Notes under the pieces: model-generated
Database searches by the model: none
The model's input: the letters and a program-made list of their open reading frames with translations, nothing else
What the model was told of the DNA's origin: nothing
Position numbers and translations under genes: made by a program
Assembly (NCBI GenBank): GCA_016704145.1
Contig: JADJAS010000007.1
Coordinates: 620,001 to 684,000, forward strand
Reading direction: 5' to 3'
Source: Rhodocyclaceae bacterium
GTDB lineage: Bacteria > Pseudomonadota > Gammaproteobacteria > Burkholderiales > Rhodocyclaceae
Length of the DNA: 64,000 bases
Shown here: piece after piece, positions 27,488 through 37,488 of the stretch
Numbering within the stretch: position 1 is the stretch's first letter
Layout of the letters: every line of letters begins with the position of its first letter

Positions 27488-27541
27488 ATCTTAAGGCACT
27501 TTTGCACTTTTGCCGACAATCAAGCGTCGAATATTTTCAAT

Positions 27542-28155
27542 ATGAAATTTCCCGACTTCTTCGCCGCGCGCGCCGCGATCCGCATGCGCGATCCACTGGC
27601 CGAATTCCTCGGCGCGGCCGAGGCGGCATCATCGACTACCGTTACGAGGATGCCGTGCGGCTGGCCGGGCACAGCTGCCCGACGGTCGCCTCGGCCTTCC
27701 TGATGACCGCGCGGCGCTGAACGCCCTATTCGGCGAGGTTGCCGGTGCGCGGCGAGATTCCGCGTCGACTTGGCGCAGCCCGCGATGCCGGCGTCACCGG
27801 CGTCATCGCTAGCGTCGCCACGCTGATCACCGGCGCCACGGCGGACAGCGGCTTCCATGGGCTGGCCGGACGCTTCAACCGGCGCGACCAAGCTGTTCTT
27901 CGCTCAGGCGCTCAAGGCAGGCGAATTGCGCTTCACGCGGCTCGACAGCGGCGCGGCCGTCGAGGTGCGGGCCGATCTTTCCCGCGTGGCGGGCAGCGCC
28001 CGCACCGGCGAACTGATGCCGCCATGCCTGACCGGCCGGGCCAGCGAGGCGCAGACCGCCGAGTTCCGCGCCTCTGGCGGGATCGGGTACGGCGCCTGCT
28101 GCTCGATCACGCCGACGACCCGGCGGTCATCAGCCTGTCCGGCGTGTCGCCGTGA
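27542..28155 (+). pseudogene. FmdE-like protein (formylmethanofuran dehydrogenase subunit E domain), frameshifted
   Basis: Joined across at least four frame changes it reads MKFPDFFAARAAIRMRDPLAEFLGA, then IIDYRYEDAVRLAGHSCPTVASAFLMTARR, IASVATLITGATADSGFHGLAGRFNRRD, and ends HADDPAVISLSGVSP. The block AGHSCPTVASAF is the FmdE-type motif with conserved His and Cys, probably a metal site. FmdE is an accessory of formylmethanofuran dehydrogenase in methanogens; bacterial relatives are of unknown role. It is not part of the fhc operon 9 kb away. Confidence 0.65.
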
Positions 28156-28167
28156 TGACTTTGCGTA

Positions 28168-28185
28168 ACGCCCATGCTTGGGCGT
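28168..28185. terminator. Hairpin between convergent genes
   Basis: ACGCCCA, loop TGCT, TGGGCGT: a 7-bp perfect stem in the 29-base gap between the FmdE-like gene and the leftward heme-protein gene. There is no T-run, so it is a weak bidirectional terminator candidate. Confidence 0.4.
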
Positions 28186-28956
28186 CACTCGCCGACAGCG
28201 AACGACACGCTCATCAAGCCGATGACATCGCCCGCCTCCAGCCCGTCCTTCTCGAAGTTCACCGGAGATCCAGTGCCCCCTTGGGCTTGCCATGGCACGG
28301 CAGACAGGGCGACAGGAGGCGGATCGGCTCCATGTGTCGATACACCGCCTGCTTGCCCCACTGCTCGGTAGTCGTCCGGGGACGGTTGTCGTCGCGGGCG
28401 GCCTTGACGAAATACACCAGCGCGGCGCGCTCGGTTTCGTCCGGCGCATTCATGGGGCTGCGGTAGGCGCGGCCCGGCTGCTTGATGACGATGCCGGTCC
28501 TGGCGGTAAATACCTGGCCCATCTCGCGCTCCCACTTGGCCGGCAGGAAGTTCTTCCAGCCGACACCCATGGTGTTTATGCGATCCTGATTGTTTTCGAT
28601 CACCTGACGGCCGGCCCAGACGAGCTTCTCGTACAGGCGCTTCTGCGTCGGTGTCGCATCGATCATGTCGGCCTCGATCGCATCGCGCCATTGGCGCTCG
28701 AATACTTCCCCGGAGAACCCCTTGTCACCCAGGTTCGGATCGACGAACTTGCCGGCATACGAAAGATGATCATCCGCGCGGCAATCACCGCCTTCGCCAG
28801 CCGCTGCGCCGTCGCCTGCGCCTCGGCCTGGGGAACCTTCTCGATGAAGAAGGACTCGGCAAAACCTCCCTTGGCGCGAGCGCCGATCTCTTGAGCCTGC
28901 GCCAACGTGGACAGCAGTCCGACGGTGGCGAGCGCGAAGATGGTTCGTTGGATCAT
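28185..28956 (-). pseudogene. DUF3365 (Tll0287-like) c-type heme protein, frameshifted
   Basis: Starts MIQRTIFALATVGLLSTLAQAQ (signal peptide) and continues AQATAQRLAKAVIAARMII before a shift near 28760. The next frame carries ATPTQKRLYEKLVWAGRQVIENNQDRINTMGVGWKNFLPAKW and SPCLPCHGKPKG, a CxxCH heme-attachment site. A last shift near 28275 leads to AGDVIGLMSVSFAVGE. Together this is a periplasmic DUF3365 sensor-type heme protein of about 250 residues. Indels break an otherwise coherent gene. Confidence 0.7.
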
Positions 28957-28984
28957 GAGCATCCCTCCGTCAGGGCAATCGTCG

Positions 28985-29188
28985 TCAGGAACAGCAGCTA
29001 CCGTCCGGCACGCCGGCCTTCTTGAGTATCGCCGCCAGTGGGCAGAAATTAGTCAGCCCGCTCTGCGCCAGGTTCAGGCCAACGAACGCCGGCAGCAGCA
29101 GCCAGGTCTGGTTCACGTAGTGAGCCATGCCGAGACCGAAGAGCACCATGAGCCCGGCCACCAGATGGACGATTCTATCGACTGTCAC
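28985..29188 (-). CDS. DUF2892 small membrane protein
   Basis: 67 residues: MTVDRIVHLVAGLMVLFGLGMAHYV, then LLLPAFVGLNLAQSGLTNFCPLAAILKKAGV. These are two hydrophobic helices with the typical GLNLxQSGxTxFCP motif of DUF2892 proteins, which are often linked to sulfur or rhodanese functions. It is intact although its neighbours are frameshifted. Confidence 0.85.
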   Translation of the reverse strand: MTVDRIVHLVAGLMVLFGLGMAHYVNQTWLLLPAFVGLNLAQSGLTNFCPLAAILKKAGVPDGSCCS

Positions 29189-29200
29189 CTTCTCGCCTCC

Positions 29201-30359
29201 TCAATATTGATAACTGATCTGGAAATTGATGATGTTCTGCTTGGAGTTCGATGACGTTATGCGGAGCGACGCTCGACTTGATCTTGTTGTTGAAGGCAGG
29301 CACGTAGGAAACCGAGCCGGTGACCTTGTCCGAGAGTTTGCGGGACAGGCCGATGGCCAAGTGGTTCTCGACCACTGCCACGGACCCCAGGTTGGCATTG
29401 ACGTCCTTGGGGTCGATCGGCGACTCGCCATGATTGACGCCGATCCTAACCTGCGTCTTCTCGCCGATGTCCTGGCGCAGCGCGAGCGCATAGGCAGTCT
29501 GGTCCTTCCAGCCGAAACGCAGGCTGGCCGGAACGGCTCCAGCATAACCGGCCGGGCGCTTCATCTTGACGTTGTCGAGCACGTCGCTGAACATGATCCG
29601 CTTTACATCGCCCTCGACGAGGAGGCCGGGCGCGGGCCGCCAGGCCAGGCCGACCGTCACGGTCTGCGGTGCATCCATGTTCATCGAGAACCTGCCGGCG
29701 GTGGTATTCCACTTGAACTTTTCCATGTCCTGCTTGCTGGACCAGGCCGCGCCCAGTTGCCAGCCAGGGCTGATCTTCCACGTCATGCCGAGCGTGACGC
29801 CAAAGCCGAACACCTGATTCTGCGGCAGAACGAAGGCCGGTGTGGCCAGCGCCAGGGACTGGTAGTTCAGGTTGAGCGTCGCACCCAGCGCAACCGCGTC
29901 ACCAACCCGGTAGGCAAATCCCGGGGCGACCTTGAAGAATTGCTTGGTGGTCACGACCGCCTGATTTCCGGGCGCCGCCGCCGTATCGGCGAAATCAACC
30001 CCCATGCCGGACAGGCCGCCCAGACCATGCCCAGCACGAGCCGATCATCGACGCGAAACGCAACCGCGCCCGCCGGCATCATGTACCACTTCGAGTCGCT
30101 ATCGTTACCGTTAACGCGCCGCAATGGATTCGGAAGCCCAGGCCGAGGTCGAAGCGAACGTCCTTCATGTCCAGCAGGGCCATTCCGGCCGGATTCACCA
30201 GCACGGTCGCAGCGTCTTGCAGGGCCGCGACCACGGCACCGGCCATGCCGTTCTGGATCGCCGAGAGTCCCAGCATGTGATCGCCTTGGTGGCACCGACG
30301 TTGGGTGCAAGCGCGGCCAGGGAAAGCGCCGCCGCCACGATCTTGATATTTGGCTGCAT
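29201..30359 (-). pseudogene. FadL/OmpP1/TodX family outer-membrane protein, frameshifted
   Basis: Start MQPNIKIVAAALSLAALAPNVGA (signal). Another frame gives GLSAIQNGMAGAVVAALQDAATVLVNPAGMALLDM, the FadL-like hatch start with the NPAGM motif. Most of the barrel is in a third frame (KVAPGFAYRVGDAVALGATLNLNYQSLAL, AWSSKQDMEKFKWNTTAGRF, WRPAPGLLVEGDVKRI). The end needs one more shift to finish IINFQISYQY. FadL-type channels import hydrophobic compounds such as fatty acids or aromatics. About 385 residues when joined. Confidence 0.7.
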
Positions 30360-30385
30360 GGTCATTTCCTCCTCCGGCTCTTCGA

Positions 30386-30994
30386 TCATTTACGCAGTCG
30401 CGGCACGTAGGCCGAGGCGCCTGGCTGGCCACGAAAATGCATGTGGCAGGCGACGCAGCCAGCCGTCATCTCGCCGTAGTGATGCGCCGCCGCCGCCATG
30501 TCGCCACGCTCGGCCGCCTCGGCGATCTTCGTGGCATTGCCTTCGACCGCCGCCTCCATGCTCGGCAGCACGGAAAGCGATTCCGTGGTGACCTTCTCGA
30601 TGGGCAGGTAAGGCAGCATGCCTCCCTTCGGCAGGCGATGGAAAGCAAGGCGACGGGCTGCGTCCGCGGCCAGCGGACCATTGTCGGTGGCGATGGCCAC
30701 CCCGATGGCCTGATGCTCGACCATGATTTCCTGCATCACCTGCACCAGGGTCAAGGTGTCACTGCGACGCTCGTGGCGGAGCGCCACCCGGACGAGGAAC
30801 TGCTTGATTTCCGGCGAGAGCGCCTTGGCCTTCTCGACCAGTTCCGGCGACATCAGCGCCATCTGCTTCTGCATGATCTCCATGCCGCGCTGCATGTCGG
30901 CCGGTGACGGCTGTCCCTCCGCCCGCGCCGTCCAAGCCGCCATGCAGGCGACAATGCCGATCGTCCATCCTGCTTTATTCATCATCCCGCGCAT
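30386..30994 (-). CDS. Periplasmic cytochrome c'-like protein
   Basis: About 202 residues from the ATG 10 bases past GGGAGG; other in-frame ATGs lie nearby. A signal peptide (GWTIGIVACMAAWTARAEG) is followed by a helical mature part. A single heme site CVACH close to the C-terminus (EMTAGCVACHMHFRG) is the usual place in cytochrome c'. The Met-rich segment GMEIMQKQMALMSPELV lies near the mature N-terminus. Cytochromes c' bind NO and protect denitrifiers; function here is inferred. Confidence 0.7.
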   Translation of the reverse strand: MRGMMNKAGWTIGIVACMAAWTARAEGQPSPADMQRGMEIMQKQMALMSPELVEKAKALSPEIKQFLVRVALRHERRSDTLTLVQVMQEIMVEHQAIGVAIATDNGPLAADAARRLAFHRLPKGGMLPYLPIEKVTTESLSVLPSMEAAVEGNATKIAEAAERGDMAAAAHHYGEMTAGCVACHMHFRGQPGASAYVPRLRK

Positions 30995-31094
30995 CGTGGT
31001 CATGCCTCCCTGTCCGCTGTACATCCTGTGTTATGTTTCCCTGACCACAGGCTAGAAGAACGCGATTTCCGGGCTGTTGCGGAAACGCCCGTCT

Positions 31095-31111
31095 TGTTAC
31101 AACCTGTTACA
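31095..31111. promoter_or_regulatory. Direct repeat TGTTACA x2, candidate response-regulator site
   Basis: TGTTACA occurs at 31095-31101 and 31105-31111, a 10-base period, 41 bases before the response-regulator start. OmpR-type regulators bind tandem direct repeats about one helical turn apart, so this may be an autoregulatory site. Confidence 0.4.
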
Positions 31112-31151
31112 GGATGGCCAGGCAGCCCACCGGGGGAGGACAAAGCCGAGG

Positions 31152-31860
31152 ATGAGCGCCGAACACGCGAGACTTCTGATCGTCGATGATGACGAGGGAC
31201 TGCGCGAACTTCTGGTCCGCTATCTAGCTGACAATGGCTATGCCGTAGCCGGCGTGGGCGATGGCGAAGCCATGAAGCAACACCTGCTCAATCACCCGGT
31301 CGACCTGGTTCTGCTCGATGTCATGCTACCGGGCGAAGACGGTTTATCCCTGGCACGAGGCCTGCGCGGCGCCGATGCGCCAGCCATCATCATGCTGTCG
31401 GCACGCGGGGAGGAAGTCGATCGCATCGTCGGTCTCGAGGTGGGCGCCGATGACTACCTGCCAAAAGCCGTTCGGTCATCGGGAATTGCTTGCCCCGCGT
31501 CGCGGCGGTGCTCCGGCGTCGCCAGCCGCCGCCGGAGCCGGGTCGGCTACGTCGTTTCGGGCCCTTTCCTGGTCGACACGGTGGCGCATCGCCTAACGCG
31601 CAACAGGGGAGAGATCGCCCTGTCGGGCGCCGAATTCTCCCTTTTGAAGGTGCTGCTCGATCATCCGGCCGGGTACTGGGTCGAGATACGCTCGTCGAGT
31701 TGCTGAAGTGCTATGAGCGCGCGCCGTTCGACCGCATGGTGGATGTACGCGTCACCCGCCTGCGCCGAAAGATCGAAATCGATCCGGCCCGCCCGGTCTA
31801 TCTGCGCACCGTATGGGGCGAGGATATCTGTTCTCGCCACGTGGCGTCGCGGCCAAGTAG
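31152..31860 (+). pseudogene. OmpR-family response regulator, frameshifted
   Basis: The receiver domain reads intact for about 110 residues (LLIVDDDEGLRELLVRYLADNGY, phosphorylation Asp in VDLVLLDVMLPGEDG, LEVGADDYLPK). An extra A near 31470 shifts the frame. A second change restores the winged-helix domain (GAEFSLLKVLLDHPAG, LVELLKCYERAPFDRMVDVRVTRLRRKIEIDP, YLRTVWG). At least four one-base corrections give one 236-residue protein ending just before the kinase. The indels sit in runs of C, G or A, typical of read error. Confidence 0.75.
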
Positions 31861-31865
31861 CCAGG

Positions 31866-33216
31866 ATGCGCGCAACCTTAGTTCCCCGCACGCTGTTCGG
31901 CCGCACGGCTCTCGTCATCGCACTGGTTTCCGTATCCTTTCAACTGTTCACTCTCGCGGTCATCGTGTACTTCGCCCTGGTGCCTCTGGGCAGGCTTGCC
32001 ACGGACGACCTCGCCGGGTTGATGATCGCCAGCGCCCGTTCCTGGCAAGCAGCAGAGGCCGCCAAGCGCACGGCCCTCGAGGCTGACTTGCTACGGATGC
32101 ATTCCCTGGCAGTACGGGATCTCGAGCTTGCAACCGAGCCGTTTCCCCACTATCTCCCGTACTTCCATTTTCTCGAGGCCGCGCTCTCGGCCCGCGCCGG
32201 TCAAGCGATCCGACTGCGGCGGCAAGTCGCGCATGACGGGACGACATGGTATTGGGCGGAACTACCGAGCAGGAGCGCCAGCATCCGGGAAGCTGATGGT
32301 TGGCTTTCCCGCGAGCCGGATCGCGGTGCAGCCATCGCTGGCCCTGCTGATCATCCTGCTGGCTGGCGCTGGTCACCGTCATGACATCGGCCTTGCTGGC
32401 ACGCTGGCTGATCCAGCCCCTGATTCGTCTGGCCAATGCGACGCAACGCATCGGCAAGGGCAGCGCCCCTCGCCCCTACCGGAAACCGGGCCAACCGAGC
32501 TTGCCACGCTGGCGCGCAGATTCAACCGAATGGGCGAAAGTCGAGGCGCTGCTCGCCAACAGGACAACGCTGCTGGCTGGCATCTCGCACGATCTTCGGT
32601 CACCGCTGGCGCGTATCCGCCTGGCGCTGGGCATGCTGACCGAAAGCCCGATGCCCAACTGCTGGAGCGCGTGATGCGCGACGTCGAACCATGAACGCGC
32701 TGATCGCCCGCTGCCTCGAAGTCAGGCGCGACTTCGCGGAAAGGAGTCGGCGGATATCGATCTGTGCGAACTGCTGACGGACATCGCCCGTGGAACACGC
32801 CGCCGGCATGGAGATACGCGGACGCAAGGGCCGAACTGCCGCTTGCGGGTAAAGCCGCTGGCACTCAGGCGCATCCTCTCAACCTGGTCGACAACGCCAC
32901 CCGCTACGGCGACGGACAAGCCGTGGACATCGAGTACGACATCGCGGACAGCCTGGTCGAGATTCGCGTGCTCGACCGGGGGCCGGGCATCCGGAAACCG
33001 AGCGCGAAGCGGTATTTCAGCCGTTTCGCCGCCTCGATCCTTCCGTAGCAGCCGAACCGGCGGCAGCGGCCTGGGGCTCGCCATCGTCAGGCAGATCGCA
33101 CAGACCAATAGCTGGTCGGTCACGCTGGACAGCCGCCCGGCGGCGGCACGATCGCCAGGTCCAGCTACCGATCAGCAGCGATTGTTGATGGCCTTGCGGC
33201 GTGTCGCCGCGGCTGA
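31866..33216 (+). pseudogene. EnvZ-like sensor histidine kinase, frameshifted
   Basis: The N-terminal helix (TALVIALVSVSFQLFTLAVIVYFALVPLG) and a periplasmic domain read in one frame to about 32300. Later frames contain ARWLIQPLIRLANATQRIGKG (HAMP), LLAGISHDLRSPLARIRLALGML (H-box with phospho-His), an N-box segment NLVDNATRYGDG and GLGLAIVRQIAQTNSW (G-box). All catalytic boxes are present but spread over frames by several indels. It would form a two-component pair with the regulator just upstream. Confidence 0.72.
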
Positions 33217-33223
33217 CTTTCGT

Positions 33224-33238
33224 GCGACAACTTGTCGC
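33224..33238. promoter_or_regulatory. Perfect palindrome GCGACAA-C-TTGTCGC before the NosL-like gene
   Basis: A 15-bp palindrome, 17 bp if the flanking T and A are counted, 73 bases before the NosL-like start. It lies right next to a copy of the dispersed GAAAGTCAG motif (33196-33221). It is the same palindrome family as at 2590 and 8151. Confidence 0.55.
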
Positions 33239-33310
33239 ATGGCAGGAAACGATGGCGAAGACTAATATTGCCATGCAGCATCCCCGATAAGCCACGCAAG
33301 GAAATTCGTC

Positions 33311-33924
33311 ATGGATCCGTCGCGAAGCCCTGAAACTCTCGCTATTTGCCAGCGCCGGCCTGGTGGCCCGGCAACCGTTCTGTCCCACGCCGCGCAATGC
33401 GAAGGCGACGGCACGCCGATGCAGTTCGTCCCGAAAAAACCGGCCGATGCGCAGGCCAACGTGAACGACATCGAGAAGTACGCCAAATGCCCCTATTGCG
33501 GCATGGACGCAAGCAGTACCACCACTCGCGCATGCTCGTCCAATACAGCGACGATCTCGCCGACGGCACCTGCTCGCTCCATTGCGCCGCCATCAGCCTG
33601 TCGCTCAACGTCGACCGCGAGCCGAAAGCCCTGTGGGTCGGCGACAACGCCGCCGCCGGCGACGTCAAACCGCTGGTCGAGGTCGACAAGGCCACCTTCC
33701 TGATCGGCAGCAAGATTCCCGGTGTCATGACGGCCAACAGCAAGGTGGCCTCTGGCGGCGATGATGCCGCCAAGGCCGCCCAGGCCAGCAACGGCGGCGA
33801 ACTGGCGAAGTTCGACCAGAGGCGCTACTCGTCGCGTACCGACATGTCGAAGGACGTCAGCCGCATCCGCAAGAACCGCGCGGAACGCCGCCGCAAGATG
33901 ATGGAAGCCCAGCAAAAGGGATGA
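33311..33924 (+). pseudogene. NosL-related copper-binding protein, frameshifted
   Basis: Joined frames give a start with RREALKLSLFASAGLVAG (export signal). KYAKCPYCGMD (CxxCGM copper site of NosL proteins) and KQYHHSRMLVQYSDDLADGTCSLHCAAISL follow. The rest reads on in one frame (KATFLIGSKIPGVMTANSKVA) to a very basic C-terminus RIRKNRAERRRKMMEAQQKG. NosL binds Cu(I) and helps assemble nitrous-oxide reductase. Three indels near the start break it. It overlaps the next nosL gene by 4 bases. Confidence 0.7.
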
Positions 33925-34400
33925 AACGTTTCGCCGTCTTCCTGCTGTTCGCAACCTGGGCGCTGCTGGCCGGCGCCCAGGCGATGCCGCCCAGGCCGGG
34001 CGCGAAGGATTTGTGCCCGGTATGCGGCATGCTGGTCGCCAAGTATCCGAACTGGGTCGCCACCATCGTCTACAAGGATGGTCACGCGCATCACTTCGAC
34101 GGCGCCAAGGACATGTTCAAGTTCTGGTTCGACCCACCCAGGTACGTGGCCGGCCACGGTCGCGACATGATCGCGTCGATCTGGGTCACGGACTTCTACA
34201 ACCTGCAAAAGATGGACGCGAAGAAGGCCTGGTACGTCACCGGCTCCGACGTGCTCGGCCCGATGGGCCACGAGCTCGTGCCGCTGGCCAGCAGGGCCGA
34301 CGCCGAGGACTTTCTCAAGGAACACCAGGGCGCCCGCGCGCTCGGCTTCGAGCAGGTGACGAAGGACATGCCGGTCAGCCTGGACGCCGGAAGATTCTGA
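33921..34400 (+). CDS. nosL: NosL family copper chaperone
   Basis: 159 residues, intact. A signal peptide (MKRFAVFLLFATWALLAGAQA) is followed by KDLCPVCGMLVAKYPNWVATIVYKDGHAHHFDGAKDMFKFW, with the CxxCGM site and the His pair HAHHFDG. No lipobox Cys is seen, unlike many NosL lipoproteins. It is tandem with another NosL-like gene. No nosZ or nosDFY is in the window, so the client may be elsewhere or be another copper enzyme. Confidence 0.82.
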   Translation: MKRFAVFLLFATWALLAGAQAMPPRPGAKDLCPVCGMLVAKYPNWVATIVYKDGHAHHFDGAKDMFKFWFDPPRYVAGHGRDMIASIWVTDFYNLQKMDAKKAWYVTGSDVLGPMGHELVPLASRADAEDFLKEHQGARALGFEQVTKDMPVSLDAGRF

Positions 34401-34467
34401 ATCGGCGCCGGCAGGCGCGCCGGGGCGATAAGATTCGCTCCGAACCCGTCGATCCGCGGAGCACGCC

Positions 34468-35479
34468 ATGACCAGTCCCAAGATTCCCGTCACCATGACC
34501 GAAGTGGTGATTGCCTCGCCCGGTGGACCGGAAGTGCTACAGCCGCGCAGCTCCGACGCCGGTGCCGGGCGGCGGCGAGCTGCTGGTCAGGTGCTGGCTG
34601 CCGGCGTCAATCGCCCCGACGTGCTCCAGCGCAAGGGCCTGTATCCGATGCCGCCCGACGCGGCGCCCACGCCGGGGCTGGAAATCGCCGGCGAAGTCGT
34701 GGCGATGGGGGCGGCGGTCACCGGCTTCGCGATCGGCGATCCTGTCTTCGGCCTGACCAACGGCGGCGGCTACGCCGAATACTGCCTGCTGCCGGCGGGC
34801 CAGGCGCTGCCGTTGCCGGGCAACCTCACCATGCGCCAGGCCGCCGCCATTCCCGAAACGCTCTGGACGGTCTGGGCCAACCTGTTCCAGATGGGTCGCG
34901 TCAAGCCTGGCGAAGCGGTCCTGGTGCACGGCGGCACCAGCGGCATCGGCTCGACGGCGCTCATGCTGGCCCGCGAATTCGGCCTGCGCGCCATTTCCAC
35001 CGATTCGAGTCAGGAAAGTCAGCCGCGGCGATACGCTTCGGCGCCGAACAGTCGATCAATTACCGCGAACAGGGTTTCGCCAGGAGGTGCTGGCCTGGAC
35101 CCGCCGGCCGGGGCGTCGACGCCATCGTCGACATCGTCGGCGCCAAATATTTGGAGCGCAACATCGCCTGCCTGGCCAAGGGACGGCCGGCTGATCCTGA
35201 TTGGCTTCCTGGGCGGTTCCGTCGCCCGCGAGCTCGACCTGTTCGCCATCATCCAGAAACGGGCCACCCTCACCGGATCGACCATGCGCTCGCGCACCGG
35301 CCGAGGAAAAGGCGGCGATCACCGACGACTTGCGCGAGAAAGTCCTGCCGGCACTGGCCGCCGGCCGCTGCCTGCCGGAAGTGAATGCCGTGTTCGCGCT
35401 CGAAGAGGCCGCCGAAGCGCATCGCCTGATGGAAAGCGGCCGCCATATCGGCAAGATCGTCCTGCGCGTCGGCGACTGA
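34468..35479 (+). pseudogene. NAD(P)H quinone oxidoreductase (zeta-crystallin type MDR), frameshifted
   Basis: Reads MTEVVIASPGGPEVLQ, a short off-frame stretch containing PVPGGGELLVR, then VLAAGVNRPDVLQRKGLYPMPP, GLTNGGGYAEYCLLPAGQALPLPGNL and GEAVLVHGGTSGIGSTALMLAREFGLRA (nucleotide-binding loop). It breaks again near 35010 and 35160-35310, ending RCLPEVNAVFALEEAAEAHRLMESGRHIGKIVLRVGD. All blocks of a 330-residue quinone oxidoreductase are present. It needs five or six single-base corrections. Confidence 0.75.
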
Positions 35480-35507
35480 CTACCGGCGGACACGCCGCCG
35501 TCCCGCT

Positions 35508-37423
35508 TCAGTCCCGGACCAGACGATAGCGTTCGACCTTGCGATAGACGGTGTTGCGGCTCACGCCGAGTTCGTCCGCCACCCGAGTGATGTTCCAGCG
35601 GTGCCGCTCCAGCAAGCGCAGCATGGCCTCGCGCGCCGCCTGTTCCAGGCAGCTGAGTTCCGCGCCCTCGCCTTCGTTCGCGACGTCGTCATGCGGCGGC
35701 GGCTCGCGCATCTCGGGAAACGCCCCCAACCGGTCCCGCGGGCCGATTTCCGGCGGCAGGTCGGCGGTGCCGATGGTCGCCCCGCCGGCGAGCGCGGCAA
35801 CGGTTTCCAGCACGTTGCGCAGTTGGCGAAGGTTGCCCGGCCAGTGATGGGCGGCAAGACAGTCCAGTGCGGCGGGCGACAGTGTCGCGCCCGGCGCCAG
35901 CTCCGCCAGCAGGGCGCGGATCAGGCCCGCGCGTCCGCCACGCAGGCGCAGCGGCGGCAGTTCGACGGCGAAGCCGGCGAGGCGGAAATAGAGGTCGCGG
36001 CGGAAGCTGCCCTCGGCCACCATCCGCGGCAGATCGCGGTGCGTGGCGCAGATCACGCGCACGTCGACCTTCACCGCCGTCTCGCCGCCGAGCGGCGTAA
36101 CCCTCCTTTCCTCCAGCACCCGCAGCAGGCGCGCCTGCAAGGCGAGCGGCATGTCGCCGATCTCGTCGAGCAGCAGCGTGCCCTCGTCGGCGGCGAGGAT
36201 GCGGCCACGCCGGCCCTCGCGCGAGGCGCCGGTGAAGGCACCGCCGCGATAGCCGAACAGCTCGCTCTCGATCAGGGTCTCGGGCAGCGCCGCGCAATTC
36301 ACCGCGACGAACGGGCCACCGGCGCGCGCGCCGGCCTCGTGCAAGGCGCGCGCGAAGACCTCCTTGCCGCAGCCCGTCTCGCCCTGCAGCAGCACATAGA
36401 TGCCCTTCTCGTACACCCTGGCGGCGCGGGCGAAGTCGCGCTCGATGCCGAGGTCGCCCCAGTCGCGCCGCGGCGCCGTGGTCGCCACCGCGCGCCCTTC
36501 CGCGCGCGCGCGCGACGCCGCGACGTGGCGGCTTCATGTGCACGAAGATCGAGCGACCGCCCGCCGCCGTCAGCGGCAGCGGATAACCGGCGCTCTCGGC
36601 GGCGCGACCGAGCAGCTCGTCCAAGCCGGTCTCCAGCACGTCCCGCGCATTACGCCCGACCAGGCCGGCGCGGCCGAGGTGCAGCGTCGCGCTGCGGTTG
36701 GCGGCCACCACCGTGCCGCCGCCGTCGAGCGCCACCAGGCCCTCGTGGAAGGTATGCAGCAGCTCGCGCCGGCTGTGCAGGCGCACCAGGTGCAAGTGGC
36801 CGTGCCGCGCCTCGAAGAGGCGGTTCTCGATGGTATTGGCCGACATGCCGATGAGCATGCGGAAATGCTCGGCGCTCAGATCGGATTCGGAAGTGACGTC
36901 GAGCACGCCGACCAGCGCGTCGCACTCGTCGAAGATCGGCGCCGCGCAGCAGGACAGCCCGATCAGGCTGGGGAAGAAATGCTCGGCGCGATCGATGACC
37001 AGCGGACGGCGCTCGGCCAGGCTGGTGCCGATGCCGTTGGTGCCGCAGGCGCGCTCGCTCCAGTCGCTACCGGGACACATGCCGATGCGCGCCGCCTGGC
37101 GCACGAAAACGCCGTCGCCAAGCGTCTCCAGCACGGTGCCGTCGGCGTCGGCGATCACCACCAGGGTGTCGCGGTCGAAGCTGGCGGTAGAGGCTGTGCG
37201 CCTCGGAACGGGCGCTGGCAAGCAGGTGGGCGTTGCGTTCCTTGCAGGCTTCCAGCCGGTCGCGCGACAGCCCGGCCAGGGCAAAAGGCTCCGGCGGGAT
37301 CCAGGCTATAGTCGTTGATGCAGCGATGCCAGAACGGGCGACAAAACCCGGCTGTCCAGGCAAGCCATTGCCCACCGATCGCATGACGAAGTCGGCATGC
37401 CGCCTGGCCGCGAGATCCAACAT
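35508..37423 (-). pseudogene. AcoR-type sigma-54 dependent activator (GAF/AAA+/Fis), frameshifted
   Basis: About 638 residues over three frames. The N-terminal part ends ERNAHLLASARSEAHSLY; after a shift near 37195 comes a GAF-like sensor (FDRDTLVVIADADGTVLETLGD, CGTNGIGTSLAERRPLVI). After a second shift near 36520 comes the AAA+ core with QGETGCGKE, GAFTGA and DEIGDMP. The C-terminal Fis helix-turn-helix is NITRVADELGVSRNTVYRKVERY. GAFTGA shows contact with sigma-54. It faces away from no gene and reads the same way as the upstream fhc operon, so it may control C1 genes. Confidence 0.8.
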
Positions 37424-37488
37424 TGTTTCCGCCCCATTAAACCGCTGCGCGTAGTGGGCGATACTAGGTTTGCACCCAGCGGCTCACA

